64,000 nt of DNA from Sinorhizobium shofinae (GTDB lineage: Bacteria; Pseudomonadota; Alphaproteobacteria; Rhizobiales; Rhizobiaceae), in assembly GCA_001704765.1 (NCBI GenBank), contig MBFK01000121.1, positions 1-64,000 on the forward strand. Reading direction: 5' to 3'. How positions within the stretch are numbered: position 1 is the first letter of the stretch; the number at the start of each line of letters is the position of its first letter. Below, one piece after another: positions 19,085-30,286 of this stretch. The notes below the pieces were generated by a model. It was given only the letters and a program-made list of their open reading frames with translations. It ran no database searches and was not told the origin of the DNA. A program made the position numbers and the translations under genes.

Positions 19085-20704
19085 CTAAATTGCCTCATAT
19101 CGAAACCGGTCGAAATCCGCCGGCATGCCGCTGCCGGACGTATCGAAGGCGAACATGCCGGCAAAGGCGCCGGTGAAAGAGCCATGTTCGCCGCGCCCCC
19201 CCTCGTCCGAGATCACGCCTGCATCAAGCACGGGCCCGATGGACGCCCAATCCTCCTGCGCCGACGCCCGCCAGAAGAATTGGAGATCATTGTCCCTGAT
19301 CTCCATCGCCAGATGAACCGGGCCTTCCGGGACCGCCACGCCGCTGCCGGCCGGATACTCCAGACGCCCGTGCGGGAAATCGCCCGGGCATGAAAGGATG
19401 TTGACAACGACGCCGAGCGTTTCGTGCCAGGTGACGCCGAGCGCATGGAACTTGTGTCGGTTATAGTAATGCGTCAGGCCAGCGACCTGCTGGTATGTGT
19501 GGGGCGCGAACTCGACCACCGTCTCGGCACGGAATGAATGATGCTCCTGGCGTCTGGCCACGAGAGCCTGCTCGAACCAGCTGCCGATGCTTTCGCGGCC
19601 AAACAGGCGCAAGTGCCCTTCCCGTCTCTCCAGCGAAAAGATGCGCTCCCGCAGTGGGGTGCGCAGCCATTGAAACTCGGGTGCAAGTTCCCCCTCGTCG
19701 AAATCCGTCTCGATGACGGCCGGCTGCGGAACAGCGCTCGTCTCGGCCGGGGCTGGCACGGTTACCTCCGGCACGACGCTACCGTTTTCAAGATAGAGCC
19801 AGCCATCCTCGCGCCAGACGCACTTCTGCAGCGCCGTCTCGCGGCCGAGTGTGCAGCGGCGGTGCGGCGGCAGCGGCCGGCCGCAAAGATGGGTGTGATA
19901 GGCCTGCCCATCCGGCGTCTCGACATATTGGCCGTGGCCGGCCCGCTGCAACGGCGCTTCCGGATGATCCTTCGAGGTGATTATATGGACGTGCGGATGC
20001 ATCTCATACGGCCCATCGATCGTCCGGGAGCGCGCCATGGTCACCGCGTGGTCGTAGCCCGTCCCCCCTTCGGCAGTGGTCAGGTAATACCAGCCGTCAC
20101 GCTTGAAGAGATGCGGCCCCTCAACAAGACCGAGCGAACTGCCGGCGAAGATGTTCTTGACCGGGCCGACGAGCTTGCGCGTCCGCTCGTCCCATTCCTG
20201 CAGTAATATGCCATCGAAGGCCGGATGCTTCGGCGCACCACTGAAGCTCTCGGTGTGGTGATTCCACTGCATGTTCAAGAACCACTTGCGGTCGTCGTCG
20301 TCGTGGAAAAGCGACGGATCAAAGCCCGACGAATTGACATAGACCGGATCCGACCACGTCGCCTCCACCGCCTCGGCCGTGACGATGTAATTGTGCGCGT
20401 CCTTGAAATTGCCGTCGAACCGCTTCACGTCCGTATAGACGAGCCAGAACAGCCCGTCGCAGTAGGAAAGGCACGGCGCCCATATACCGCAACTATCCGG
20501 ATTGCCGCGCATGTCGAGCTGGCTCGCACGCTCCAGCGGCCGGCGGACGAGACGCCAGTTCACCAAGTCGCGCGAGTGGTGGATCTGCACGCCCGGATAC
20601 CACTCGAATGTGGATGTCGCGATGTAATAGTCGTCGCCCACCCGGCAGATCGAAGGGTCGGGATTGAAGCCCGGCAGGATGGGATTGCGGATCATCGCGG
20701 TCAT
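19085..20704 (-). CDS. xynB: Glycoside hydrolase family 43 beta-xylosidase
   Basis: This 539-residue enzyme probably removes xylose from xylo-oligosaccharides. The five-bladed propeller has the GH43 acids: general base in GFNPDPSICRVGDDYY (about residue 15), the pKa-tuning Asp in SGFDPSLFHD and the general acid Glu in GLVEGPHLFKR. A C-terminal beta-sandwich (about 330 on) of the GH43_C2 type is normal for this xylosidase subfamily. There is no signal peptide, so it is cytoplasmic. gagggag precedes ATG 20704. It follows the TRAP genes by about 100 bases and may be the last gene of that operon, or have its own promoter. Confidence 0.9.
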   Translation of the reverse strand: MTAMIRNPILPGFNPDPSICRVGDDYYIATSTFEWYPGVQIHHSRDLVNWRLVRRPLERASQLDMRGNPDSCGIWAPCLSYCDGLFWLVYTDVKRFDGNFKDAHNYIVTAEAVEATWSDPVYVNSSGFDPSLFHDDDDRKWFLNMQWNHHTESFSGAPKHPAFDGILLQEWDERTRKLVGPVKNIFAGSSLGLVEGPHLFKRDGWYYLTTAEGGTGYDHAVTMARSRTIDGPYEMHPHVHIITSKDHPEAPLQRAGHGQYVETPDGQAYHTHLCGRPLPPHRRCTLGRETALQKCVWREDGWLYLENGSVVPEVTVPAPAETSAVPQPAVIETDFDEGELAPEFQWLRTPLRERIFSLERREGHLRLFGRESIGSWFEQALVARRQEHHSFRAETVVEFAPHTYQQVAGLTHYYNRHKFHALGVTWHETLGVVVNILSCPGDFPHGRLEYPAGSGVAVPEGPVHLAMEIRDNDLQFFWRASAQEDWASIGPVLDAGVISDEGGRGEHGSFTGAFAGMFAFDTSGSGMPADFDRFRYEAI

Positions 20705-20805
20705 GAGAAAGCTCCCTCGCTCATGCTGACGTATCAGTCACGCGCCAATACGGTTTCGTGAGATGGGCCGGCGGGAAGGACGAAGCCTCCCCGCCACTCC
20801 AGCCG

Positions 20806-22254
20806 TCAGAACTTCGGTGGAGAATCGAGCCCGAAAGACGGAGGCGAATCAAGTCCATTCTGCGTGCCGCCGTCGGCACCCGGTACAAGACTCTTGATCG
20901 CATCGAGGTCCTGCACAACCTCCTTATCGAGGAAGAAGGTGACCATTTCGGGGAATGCGATCAGCAGGCCCACCAGGATGAGCTGCAGGCAGAGCCAGGG
21001 GATGGCACCAAGATAAATGTCGCGCGTGCGGATCGTCCTGGGGGCTATGCCACGCAGGTAGAAGAGCGCGAAGCCGAAGGGCGGATGCATGAAGCTCGTC
21101 TGCATGTTGGCGCAGATCATTACCCCGAACCAGATGAGGTCGATGCCGAGCGCGGTCGCCGCCGGTGCCAGCAGCGGGATGATAATGAAGGCGATCTCGA
21201 AGAAGTCGAGAAAGAACGCCATGACGAAGACGAAGATGTTGACGAAGATGAGGAAGCCGACGACCCCGCCCGGAAGCGACGTCAGCATGCTCTCGATCCA
21301 GTGACCACCGCCCACGCCTTGGAACACGAGGCTAAACACACGGGCGCCAAGCAGGATGAAGACGACCATGGCGGTCAGCCGCATGGTGATATCCATGCCC
21401 TGATAGACAAGGTTCCAGGTCAGCCGCCGGTTCATCCAGGCGAGGATGAAGGCGCCGACGACACCCATTGCTCCCGCCTCTGTGGGTGTCGCGAGCCCCA
21501 TGAAGATCGTGCCGAGCACGACAAAGATCAGCACCAGTGACGGCACCATGCCGCGGATGCATTTCCTGTAGAGCGGCCAGCCGCGGAGCGTGCGGGCTTC
21601 CGGCGGCAGCGCCGGCACGTGATCGGGCTTGAAGATGCTGAGAATGAAGACCCAGCCCATGAAAAGCAGGACCTGGACGATGCTGGCGCCGGTCGCGCCG
21701 ATATACATGTCGCCCGGCGATCTCTGCAACTGGTCCGCCAGAACGATCAGCACCAGCGATGGCGGGATGAGTTGCGTGATCGTGCCCGACGCCGCGATGA
21801 CGCCGGTCGCGTGGCGCACGTTGTAGCCGTACTTCGTCATGATCGGCAGCGAGATCAGCCCCATGGCGATAACCGAGGCGGCGACCGTGCCGGTGATCGC
21901 CCCGAGGATCGCGCCGACGAGGATTACCGCATAGGAGAGACCGCCGCGCACGCCGCCGAAGAGCTGGCCGAAGCCTTCAAGCAGGTCCTCCGCCAGCCCG
22001 CATCGCTCGAGGATGACGCCCATGAAGGTGAAGAACGGGATCGCCAGCAGGAGCTCATTGGAGACCACCGAAAAGAGCTGGTAGGTCAGGTTGCCGAGAA
22101 AGTCGGGCGCGATCAGGCCGATCTCGATCGCAATCAGCCCGAAGAAGAGCCCGACAGCCGCCAGCGAGAAGGCCGCCGGATAGCCGATCACCATGAAGAA
22201 GATCAGCCCCAGGAACATCAGGGGCGCGATGTTGTGTACGAACCAGTCCATCAT
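20806..22254 (-). CDS. dctM: TRAP transporter large permease
   Basis: This 482-residue inner-membrane DctM-type subunit has about 12 helices and carries out sodium-coupled uptake with its small subunit. Typical motifs are LLAIPFFTFMGVILERCGLAE, GAILGAITGTVAASVIAMG and GVMICANMQTSFMHPPFGFA. It overlaps the small-subunit gene by four bases. The C-terminus carries an unusual tail of about 35 residues ending in two copies of GLDSPP-S/K-F; typical family members end earlier. Confidence 0.94.
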   Translation of the reverse strand: MMDWFVHNIAPLMFLGLIFFMVIGYPAAFSLAAVGLFFGLIAIEIGLIAPDFLGNLTYQLFSVVSNELLLAIPFFTFMGVILERCGLAEDLLEGFGQLFGGVRGGLSYAVILVGAILGAITGTVAASVIAMGLISLPIMTKYGYNVRHATGVIAASGTITQLIPPSLVLIVLADQLQRSPGDMYIGATGASIVQVLLFMGWVFILSIFKPDHVPALPPEARTLRGWPLYRKCIRGMVPSLVLIFVVLGTIFMGLATPTEAGAMGVVGAFILAWMNRRLTWNLVYQGMDITMRLTAMVVFILLGARVFSLVFQGVGGGHWIESMLTSLPGGVVGFLIFVNIFVFVMAFFLDFFEIAFIIIPLLAPAATALGIDLIWFGVMICANMQTSFMHPPFGFALFYLRGIAPRTIRTRDIYLGAIPWLCLQLILVGLLIAFPEMVTFFLDKEVVQDLDAIKSLVPGADGGTQNGLDSPPSFGLDSPPKF

Positions 22255-22859
22255 TGCAGCGGCTTCTCGTAGGCGAATTCACGGACATAGTTCGTGGTCA
22301 GAGCCAGAACGCATTTGATGATCTCGGCGATGCCTTGCAGCGCAACCAACCCGAAGCCGACCGGAATCAGCAGCTTCACCGGCCAACGCGGCAGGCCGCC
22401 GGCATTGAGCGAGCCCTCATTGGTAACCCAGGACTGAACGAACCAGGGCCAGGTGAAGTAGATCATCAGCAGACACATGGGCAGCAGGAAGAAGATGCCG
22501 CCGAGCAGGTCGATCCAGGTGCGCGTGCGCTCGCTGACCCAGCCGTAGAAAAGGTCGACCCGCACGTGCTCGTTCATCTTCAGCGCCCAGGGGCCGCCAA
22601 GCAGAACGATCGCGGTGAACATGTACCACTGCATTTCCGACAGCGTATTGGAGTTATTACGATAGAGATCGAGCATGCCGCCGAAGATCTGCGCCCCGCC
22701 GTAATTGCGCTCCAGCCAGAGCAGCGAGTCCGTGCTGTAGCGAAAGATCGCATTGAAAGCGGAGACCAGCGAACAGAAGAGCACAAGATAGATGGCGATG
22801 ATGCCGACGCGCCTGCTCAAGCCGTCGATCACCGCGATGATTCGCAGTGCCAATTGCAA
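22251..22859 (-). CDS. dctQ: TRAP transporter small permease
   Basis: This 202-residue DctQ-type subunit has four helices. It shows the family's Trp/Glu-rich cytoplasmic segment (SEMQWYMFTAIVLLGGPWAL, KMNEHVRVDLFYGW). It is longer than many DctQ proteins, as expected for the TakP-type systems. Its ATGA overlap with dctM indicates coupled translation. Confidence 0.93.
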   Translation of the reverse strand: MQLALRIIAVIDGLSRRVGIIAIYLVLFCSLVSAFNAIFRYSTDSLLWLERNYGGAQIFGGMLDLYRNNSNTLSEMQWYMFTAIVLLGGPWALKMNEHVRVDLFYGWVSERTRTWIDLLGGIFFLLPMCLLMIYFTWPWFVQSWVTNEGSLNAGGLPRWPVKLLIPVGFGLVALQGIAEIIKCVLALTTNYVREFAYEKPLQ

Positions 22860-22982
22860 TGTATTCCCCTCCCGTCCTTCGAACGGTTCATCGAACCGGC
22901 TCTTGTTCTGCTGTGGCCGGCCTTAGATCACGATGTTCGCATCTATTAGCTCCAGAACATCGTCATTCACATCCCAACGGGC

Positions 22983-23000
22983 GGCGGGCAAACGCCCGCC
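22983..23000 (-). terminator. Intercistronic hairpin after the solute-binding gene
   Basis: A perfect seven-base-pair stem ggcgggc/gcccgcc with loop aaac lies between the solute-binding gene and the small permease gene. On the minus strand no T run follows it, so it more likely stabilises the binding-protein mRNA or lowers permease expression than ends transcription fully. Confidence 0.4.
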
Positions 23001-23045
23001 TTCCCTTTTTTGCCCGGGTTCGAGCCCCGGCGGGTGAGCCTATCG

Positions 23046-24452
<1,407 letters not shown>

Positions 24453-25481
24453 TCAGCGCTCGGCTGACGATGCCCAGAGATTGATATCGGCTTCCCGGGC
24501 ATAGAGATCGATCGCCGCCAGTTCCTCGGCCGTGAACGTGTCGTTCTCGAGCGCCCTGACGCAATCGACGATCTGCTCGGAACGGCTTGCGCCGATCAGC
24601 GCCGAGGTGATGCGGGCGCCGCGCAGAACCCAGGCAAGCGCCATCTGCGCCAGCGTCTGGCCGCGTCGTTCGGCGATAGCGTTCAACTTGCGGATGTTAT
24701 CGGTGATCGCCGGACGAATGAAGTCTTTCTTGAGGAAGTGGTTCTGGGCAGCGCGGCTGTCCTCAGGGATGCCGTTCAGGTACTTCGTCGTCAGCATCCC
24801 TTGAGCGAGCGGCGAGAAGACAATCGAGCCGATGCCAAGCTCTTCGAGCGTATCGACGAGGCCGTCATCCTCGATCCAGCGGTTGAGCATGGAATAGCTC
24901 GGCTGGTGGATGAGACACGGCGTGCCGAGCTCCTTGAGAATTGCTGCCGCCTCCCGGGTGCGCTGCGAATTATAGGAGGAGATGCCGACATAGAGCGCCC
25001 TACCCGAGCGGACGATGTAGTCGAGCGCAGCGCAGGTTTCCTCAAGCGGCGTGTCCGGATCGAAGCGGTGGGAATAGAAGATGTCGACATAGTCGAGCCC
25101 CATGCGCTTCAGGCTCTGGTCGCAGGAGGCGATCAGATATTTGCGGCTGCCCCATTCGCCATAGGGACCCGGCCACATGTCGTATCCCGCCTTGGATGAG
25201 ATGAGGAGTTCATCGCGCAGGCCCGCGAATTCGGTCCGCAGGATTTCCCCGAATGCGGTCTCGGCCGAACCGGGCGGTGGACCATAATTGTTGGCGAGAT
25301 CGAAATGCGTGATACCAAGGTCGAAAGCCGTCCGGCACATGTCCACCTTGCGCTCATGAGGCGTGTCGCCGCCGAAATTGTGCCACAGCCCCAGCGAGAT
25401 CGCCGGCAGCTTCAGGCCGCTCCGGCCGCAGCGGTAATACTTCATCTTCTCGTATCGGTTTTCCGCCGGTTGCCAGGCCAT
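24453..25481 (-). CDS. YghZ-like aldo/keto reductase
   Basis: This 342-residue NADPH-dependent reductase matches E. coli YghZ (L-glyceraldehyde 3-phosphate/methylglyoxal reductase) along its length, including the N-terminal MAW-x-x-x-x-x-RYEKMKYYRCG that fixes the start at 25481. Catalytic AKR residues are Asp in FDLANNYGPPPGSAE, Tyr in the same motif, Lys in LISSKAGYDMWPG and His in FYSHRFDPDTP. The beta-channel-type C-terminus LIGASRSEQI is present. It is downstream of the mannoside genes, separated by a repeat element, and may reduce a sugar-derived aldehyde. Confidence 0.92.
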   Translation of the reverse strand: MAWQPAENRYEKMKYYRCGRSGLKLPAISLGLWHNFGGDTPHERKVDMCRTAFDLGITHFDLANNYGPPPGSAETAFGEILRTEFAGLRDELLISSKAGYDMWPGPYGEWGSRKYLIASCDQSLKRMGLDYVDIFYSHRFDPDTPLEETCAALDYIVRSGRALYVGISSYNSQRTREAAAILKELGTPCLIHQPSYSMLNRWIEDDGLVDTLEELGIGSIVFSPLAQGMLTTKYLNGIPEDSRAAQNHFLKKDFIRPAITDNIRKLNAIAERRGQTLAQMALAWVLRGARITSALIGASRSEQIVDCVRALENDTFTAEELAAIDLYAREADINLWASSAER

Positions 25482-25525
25482 GGGTGAAGTTCCTTCGTTT
25501 CAGGTTGGGTGCCTTTGAATACCGC

Positions 25526-25686
25526 TCCTCAACCCCTCCCCACAAGGGGGAGGGGCTAGACGTGCCCCGCTGCGATCACGTGCCGTTTTCCAAGCTGGGC
25601 ATTTTGCACAAAGGTCGAGAACGGAGGCGGAGACCGCGCGGCCGAGGCAACCCCTCTTGTGGGAAGGGGTTTGGGAGGGGTTCAAC
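25526..25686. repeat. Palindromic intergenic mosaic element
   Basis: The outer ends (ctcaacccctcccc, from 25526, and ggttttgggaggggtt-like sequence to 25686) are inverted. Each end forms its own hairpin (cccctcc...ggagggg and cccct...agggg). The left end reads ccacaagggggaggggc and the right cttgtgggaaggggt, as in other rhizobial mosaic palindromes. It fills the gap between two minus-strand genes and stops at the dehydrogenase stop codon. Confidence 0.7.
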
Positions 25687-25687
25687 C

Positions 25688-26821
25688 TCAGCGCAAAAGC
25701 GCCTGCGCCTTCTCGACGCCGAGTGCCGCCGGCTGGGTGCAGGTCGTGGCGAGCGTCACGAAGCGGCCCTCCTCGCCCGATTTCAGGATCGACACCATGA
25801 CGTCGACCGCATGAAGGGCGCGATCGAGCGAGCAGCGCGCGTCGCGGCCATTCAGGATCGCGTCCGCCAGGTCGGCGAGACCGGCCGTGCGATAGTTGGC
25901 GATCGGGCCGAGCGGATGCTCCCAGTTGTTGGCGGCGAACGGATGGTCCCACATTTCCAGCGGCTGGATATCCTTGTCCTGCCCGCTAGCTTCGACCGCG
26001 CCTCCGAAGAAATTCGGATCCGGCACGAACAACGAGCCCTCGGTGCCGTAGAGTTCCATATGGGCGTGGCGGTGCGACCAGACATCCCAGCTTGCCGAAA
26101 GCGTGATCGTCGCGCCGTTGTGGAACTCGAGCAGCGCGTGGATATTGGTCGGCGTCTTGACCGGGATCACCTCCCCCCTCCGCGGCTCGCTGGTGATGGT
26201 GCGGGTCTGGCTCGCCATGGAGGAAAGTGCTGCGACGCGCTTTACCGGTCCGATGAGGTTGACGAGATTGGCAATGTAATAGGGCCCGAGATCGAGCACC
26301 GGCCCGCCACCCGGCAGGAAGAAGAAGTCCGGGTTCGGATGCCACATCTCCATGCCGGGGCTCATCACATGGCAGGTCCCGGATGTGATACGGCCGATCT
26401 TGCCCGCATCGATATGGGCACGGGCAAGCTGGTGCGCGCCGCCGAGGAAAGTATCTGGTGCTGAGCCGACCATCAGCCTCTTTGCCTTGGCGATCGCCCG
26501 GAGTTCCTCCCCCTGCTCGAGCGTCAGGACCAGCGGCTTCTCCGAATAAACGTGCTTGCCGGATTCGAGGATTGCCTTCGAAACCGGAAAATGCGCATCC
26601 GGGATCGTCAAGTTGACGACGATATCGATTTCCGGATTGACGAGCATCGCCTCGATGCTCTGCGTGCTCACGTCGAATTCAGCCGCACGCGCCTCGGCGG
26701 CGTCCGGATTGATGTCGGCGCAGGAGATGACCCTGATGCCCTTGAAAAGCGGCGCTAGCTTGAAATAGGTGGTTGAAATGTTGCCGCATCCGATGATGCC
26801 GACGCCAAGTTCTTTTGCCAT
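25688..26821 (-). CDS. Gfo/Idh/MocA family oxidoreductase
   Basis: This 377-residue NAD(P)-dependent sugar or inositol dehydrogenase has a Rossmann fold GIIGCGNISTTYFK at the start. The family EKP motif follows (HVYSEKPLVLT, about residue 95), then the catalytic-domain GGGPVLDLGPYYIANLVNL, whose Asp and later His residues are typical. It lies directly after a sugar isomerase-like gene (15 bases) in the mannoside operon, so it probably oxidises or epimerises a released sugar. The precise sugar is unknown. Confidence 0.9.
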   Translation of the reverse strand: MAKELGVGIIGCGNISTTYFKLAPLFKGIRVISCADINPDAAEARAAEFDVSTQSIEAMLVNPEIDIVVNLTIPDAHFPVSKAILESGKHVYSEKPLVLTLEQGEELRAIAKAKRLMVGSAPDTFLGGAHQLARAHIDAGKIGRITSGTCHVMSPGMEMWHPNPDFFFLPGGGPVLDLGPYYIANLVNLIGPVKRVAALSSMASQTRTITSEPRRGEVIPVKTPTNIHALLEFHNGATITLSASWDVWSHRHAHMELYGTEGSLFVPDPNFFGGAVEASGQDKDIQPLEMWDHPFAANNWEHPLGPIANYRTAGLADLADAILNGRDARCSLDRALHAVDVMVSILKSGEEGRFVTLATTCTQPAALGVEKAQALLR

Positions 26822-26836
26822 GGAGGTATCCGCTCC

Positions 26837-27598
26837 TTAGTAGGATTGAATGGAAGCCAGCGAGCGCTTGGCGAAGCGCCTGAAGTCGCTGGGATTGTCG
26901 TGTTCTGCAATGAAGTGCTTGGCCGAGGTCTTGGAGAGCGCCTTGATGAGCGCCTTCCAGTCGAGCGTGCCCTGGCCGACATCCGCCCAGCCGTCCTCGT
27001 TTGCATTCTCACCCTTGGGCGCGATGTCCTTGACGTGGACCGCGGTGATGCGGTTGCCGTATTTCGATATCCAGGCGAAGGGGTCGGCGTTGCCGCGCAC
27101 GATCCAGGCGATGTCCGCCTCCCAGGAGAGATCCGGGCCGCCGGCGAAGATCTGGTCGAGCGGCACCGAGCCGTCCGCAAGCGGATGGAACTCGAAGTGA
27201 TGATTGTGCCAGCCGAAGTCGAGCCCCGCGTCGCGGAAGGGCTTGCCCGCCGCCTGCAGCCGCGCACCGAAGGCGCGCCAGCCGGCCGCATCGGTCGGGC
27301 GCTGGTCGGGCATCAGGTACGGGCAATAGATGGCGCGGATGCCGAGTACCTTGGCGATCTGCAGGACCCGGACCGGATCCGTCTCGAGCATGTCGATCCC
27401 GAAATGCGCGGTCGGCATGGCGAGCCCATTGCGCTCGAGGCCGCTCTTGAAGCCCGCGATCTCCTCGTCGGTAAGCGACGCGTAGAGCGCGCCGTAACCC
27501 TCGACCTGGGTATAGCCGGCTTCACCGAGAGCGGAGAGCACTTCGGCAAGAGGCTGGAAGTTACGGGCGCTGTAGAGCTGGAAGCTGACGTCTTTCAT
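26837..27598 (-). CDS. Sugar phosphate isomerase/epimerase-like TIM-barrel protein
   Basis: This 253-residue protein belongs to the AP-endonuclease-2/xylose-isomerase-like fold (IolE/IolI type). Metal-site residues are in DFGWHNHHFEF (about 136-146), SWEADIAWIVRGNADP, VHVKDIAPKGEN and FIAEHDNPSDFRRF. gaggagatttt precedes ATG 27598. It is between the mannosidase and Gfo genes; such pairs often convert unusual sugars through keto intermediates. The reaction is not assigned. Confidence 0.88.
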   Translation of the reverse strand: MKDVSFQLYSARNFQPLAEVLSALGEAGYTQVEGYGALYASLTDEEIAGFKSGLERNGLAMPTAHFGIDMLETDPVRVLQIAKVLGIRAIYCPYLMPDQRPTDAAGWRAFGARLQAAGKPFRDAGLDFGWHNHHFEFHPLADGSVPLDQIFAGGPDLSWEADIAWIVRGNADPFAWISKYGNRITAVHVKDIAPKGENANEDGWADVGQGTLDWKALIKALSKTSAKHFIAEHDNPSDFRRFAKRSLASIQSY

Positions 27599-27731
27599 CT
27601 AAAATCTCCTCGTGGGTTTCGTTGGAGCGAATTGCGGAAAATGCGAGCGGCGACGGCCAATGTGCTCGTCACTGGCACGACTTCCATGGCGGTGAGCCAC
27701 GTGTTCTCGCCGGGTCGCCTATCACCTCGGG

Positions 27732-30212
27732 TCACCCTTTTCCCTGGCAGGATTCGAGGTCGTAGGCGCCGAAGCGCGGCACATCACCCTCGCCGAGTGG
27801 CGTCTCTGGCGTGAAGCGAATGACCTTGGATTGGCCGGCTGTCAGGTCGAAGGCATTGTCGGTATAGCGGCCCTCGACATCCGCCTCTATCGTGACGTGC
27901 AAGGCCAGACCCGCCGCACTGACCGTCACATCGAAGGAGCCGTCCGGCCGCGGCGCCGCTTCGAGCGTCAGTCCGGACGGCGTGAGATCAAGCGCCTTGT
28001 AGGTGCCGTGGACGTAATGCCCCTCGCCGCGCATGCCGTTGGATGCCTCGAAGGTCCAGAAGAGGAGCACATCCTTCGGAATGTCGCTCGCGGCGATGGC
28101 GACAAGCGTCGCCGCCCGGTCCGTCGAGCAGGAGCCCATCGCGGCCACCAACGGGCGGCGGCCGCCGTCGAGCGAAACGAGGAAGGTCTCGAGTTCGATC
28201 GTCACTGGTTCGGGCGTGTCGTTCGCCACAGAGAAGACGATCTCCCGGCCGTCGGGCGTCGGAATGGCGGCGACGGCCACCGGCTGGAAAAAGCGGCGCG
28301 CCATGTAGTGCATCGCTTTCCAATGGCCGCCATAGTCGAGGCTCGACCAGGAGGCCACGGGCCAGGTGTCATTGAGCTGCCAGTAGAGCGTCCCCATGCA
28401 ATGGGGCTTCAGCGAGCGCCAGTAATCGACGGCCGTTCGGATCGCCAGGCCCTGCTGGATCTGACTCAGATAGACGAAACTCGGAAAGTCCTTCGGAAAG
28501 CGGAAGTAGCGGAACATCGTGCCGGCGATCCGCTCGTTTCCGCCGGCATTCTTCTGATGCGCCTCCATCACCGGCGAGGCGATGTTCAAGTCGCGCTCCT
28601 CGGCGAACTGCCGGATCACCGGCATCGACGTATAGGACTGGAAGCCGAATTCCGAGCAGAAGCGCGGTCGCACGGTCCGATAATTGTCAAAGGACTTGTT
28701 CTCGTGCCAGACGGACCAATAGTGCATATCGCCCGCACCGTCCGCATGCCAGGCATCGCCGAAGTCGAGATAACCGACCGAAGGGCTCGACGGCCACCAG
28801 ATCGCCTCCGATGAGGCTGCCTTCATCGCCGTCTCGACGGTTCGGTTCAGCCGATCATAGGAAACGAGGTAGCGGTCACGATCCTTGCGGCTCTCCTCGA
28901 ACCAAGTCAGTGCTCCGACGAGTTCGTTGTCGCCGCACCAGAGTGCGATCGACGGGTGGGAAGCAAGGCGCTTGACCTGATACTCCACTTCCGCGGCGAC
29001 GTTTTCGAGGAAGTCCGGCGTCGAGGGGTAGAGATTGCAGGCGAACATGAAGTCCTGCCAGACAAGCAGGCCGAGCCGGTCACAGAGATCGTAGAACCAA
29101 TCCGGCTCGTAAAAGCCACCGCCCCAGACGCGGATCATGTTCATGTTTGCGTCGACCGCGGAACGCAACAGGTCCTCGACGCCCTCCGGCGTGACGCGAG
29201 ACATCAGCGCATCTGCCGGTATCCAGTTCGCGCCACGGCAGAAGATGTCGCGGCCGTTGATGCGCAGCGCGAAGCGGCTGCCGGCTTCGTCCTTGTCAGT
29301 AACGAGTTCGAGCATGCGAAAGCCGATCTGGCGCGTGACGCTCTCCTCGGGCGTTTCAACCTTGAGGATCGAGAGCGCCTGCTCACCGCTGCCGGCCGGC
29401 CACCAGTGCTTGGGCTCCTCCACGTTGAACACATGGGTGATGCGGGTCTCGCCCGCGGCAATGCTGCAGTCTAGGCGCTCGCGCACGCCGTCGAGCTCGA
29501 AGTGGATCGGCAGGATGCCCGGATCGCGGGCATAGAGCTGGACCGTCACCTGCAGATCAACCGACCCATCCTCCAGCCAGACCTGTCGCGTCGTGACATG
29601 TTCGATCCGCGCCGTCTCCAGCCGGCAGAGCGCCATCGAGCCATAGACGCCGAGCGGGACGATGGCGATGTTCCAATCCCACCCGAAATGGCATTGCGGC
29701 TTGCGCAGCGTATTGCCGTTGGCAATTGGCGAGTTGCCGTCGTGATAGGGCACGTAAAAAGGCTGCGCCGCCTGGCGCCGTGCACCCTCTGCAATCGAGG
29801 AATGAAGCAGGACACGGATTCGGTTCTCTCCGGCGACAAGTGCCTGCGAAACATCGGGGCGATGGCGGCGGAAGCAATTGTCCGCCTGCAAAACGAGGCG
29901 ATCGTTGACGAAGACCGAGGCGACAGTGTCGATACTCTCGAAATCGAGGTACCAGTGCCCTTCGAGATCGCCCGCATCGATGGAAACGGTACGCTCGAGC
30001 ACCCAGTCCTTGCGTGCCACCCATTGGACGTCTGCCTCGTTCCGGCCGTGAAAGGGGTCGGCAATAATACCGGCCCGTTCAAGCGCGCTGTGCACGTCGC
30101 CCGGAAGCGCAATGGTCAGCGCGTGGCTGTTATCCACCGAAGCGAGCAGCCAATCGCCGGAAAGATCAATGCGGATGGCGTCGCGGTTGATGATTTCGGA
30201 AGGCATTCCCAT
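27732..30212 (-). CDS. Glycoside hydrolase family 2 beta-mannosidase
   Basis: This 826-residue cytoplasmic enzyme probably cleaves terminal beta-mannose from short oligosaccharides. It has the N-terminal jelly-roll sugar-binding domain, an immunoglobulin-like domain near 200-300 and a TIM barrel from about 305. The acid/base Glu430 is in WCGDNELVGAL and the nucleophile Glu521 in CSEFGFQSY, with MIRVWGGGFYEPDWFYDLCD typical of mannosidases. ATG 30212 or 30206 are both possible. It follows the ABC transporter genes, so the imported substrate is probably a beta-mannoside disaccharide or glycoside. Confidence 0.93.
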   Translation of the reverse strand: MGMPSEIINRDAIRIDLSGDWLLASVDNSHALTIALPGDVHSALERAGIIADPFHGRNEADVQWVARKDWVLERTVSIDAGDLEGHWYLDFESIDTVASVFVNDRLVLQADNCFRRHRPDVSQALVAGENRIRVLLHSSIAEGARRQAAQPFYVPYHDGNSPIANGNTLRKPQCHFGWDWNIAIVPLGVYGSMALCRLETARIEHVTTRQVWLEDGSVDLQVTVQLYARDPGILPIHFELDGVRERLDCSIAAGETRITHVFNVEEPKHWWPAGSGEQALSILKVETPEESVTRQIGFRMLELVTDKDEAGSRFALRINGRDIFCRGANWIPADALMSRVTPEGVEDLLRSAVDANMNMIRVWGGGFYEPDWFYDLCDRLGLLVWQDFMFACNLYPSTPDFLENVAAEVEYQVKRLASHPSIALWCGDNELVGALTWFEESRKDRDRYLVSYDRLNRTVETAMKAASSEAIWWPSSPSVGYLDFGDAWHADGAGDMHYWSVWHENKSFDNYRTVRPRFCSEFGFQSYTSMPVIRQFAEERDLNIASPVMEAHQKNAGGNERIAGTMFRYFRFPKDFPSFVYLSQIQQGLAIRTAVDYWRSLKPHCMGTLYWQLNDTWPVASWSSLDYGGHWKAMHYMARRFFQPVAVAAIPTPDGREIVFSVANDTPEPVTIELETFLVSLDGGRRPLVAAMGSCSTDRAATLVAIAASDIPKDVLLFWTFEASNGMRGEGHYVHGTYKALDLTPSGLTLEAAPRPDGSFDVTVSAAGLALHVTIEADVEGRYTDNAFDLTAGQSKVIRFTPETPLGEGDVPRFGAYDLESCQGKG

Positions 30213-30286
30213 CGTCCATTCGTTGGCCGGCGGTTAGCGCCGGCTTTCTTCCGAGCCGAGGTCGTAAGCGCCCCGTCGGATGTCGG

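Noticed and set aside
23011..23040. T-arm-like ccggg-ttcgagc-cccgg, as at a tRNA 3-prime end
   Set aside because: The loop fits the tRNA consensus, but no matching acceptor strand, anticodon arm or D arm lies upstream. It could be an attachment-site scar, but there is no integrase or island nearby.
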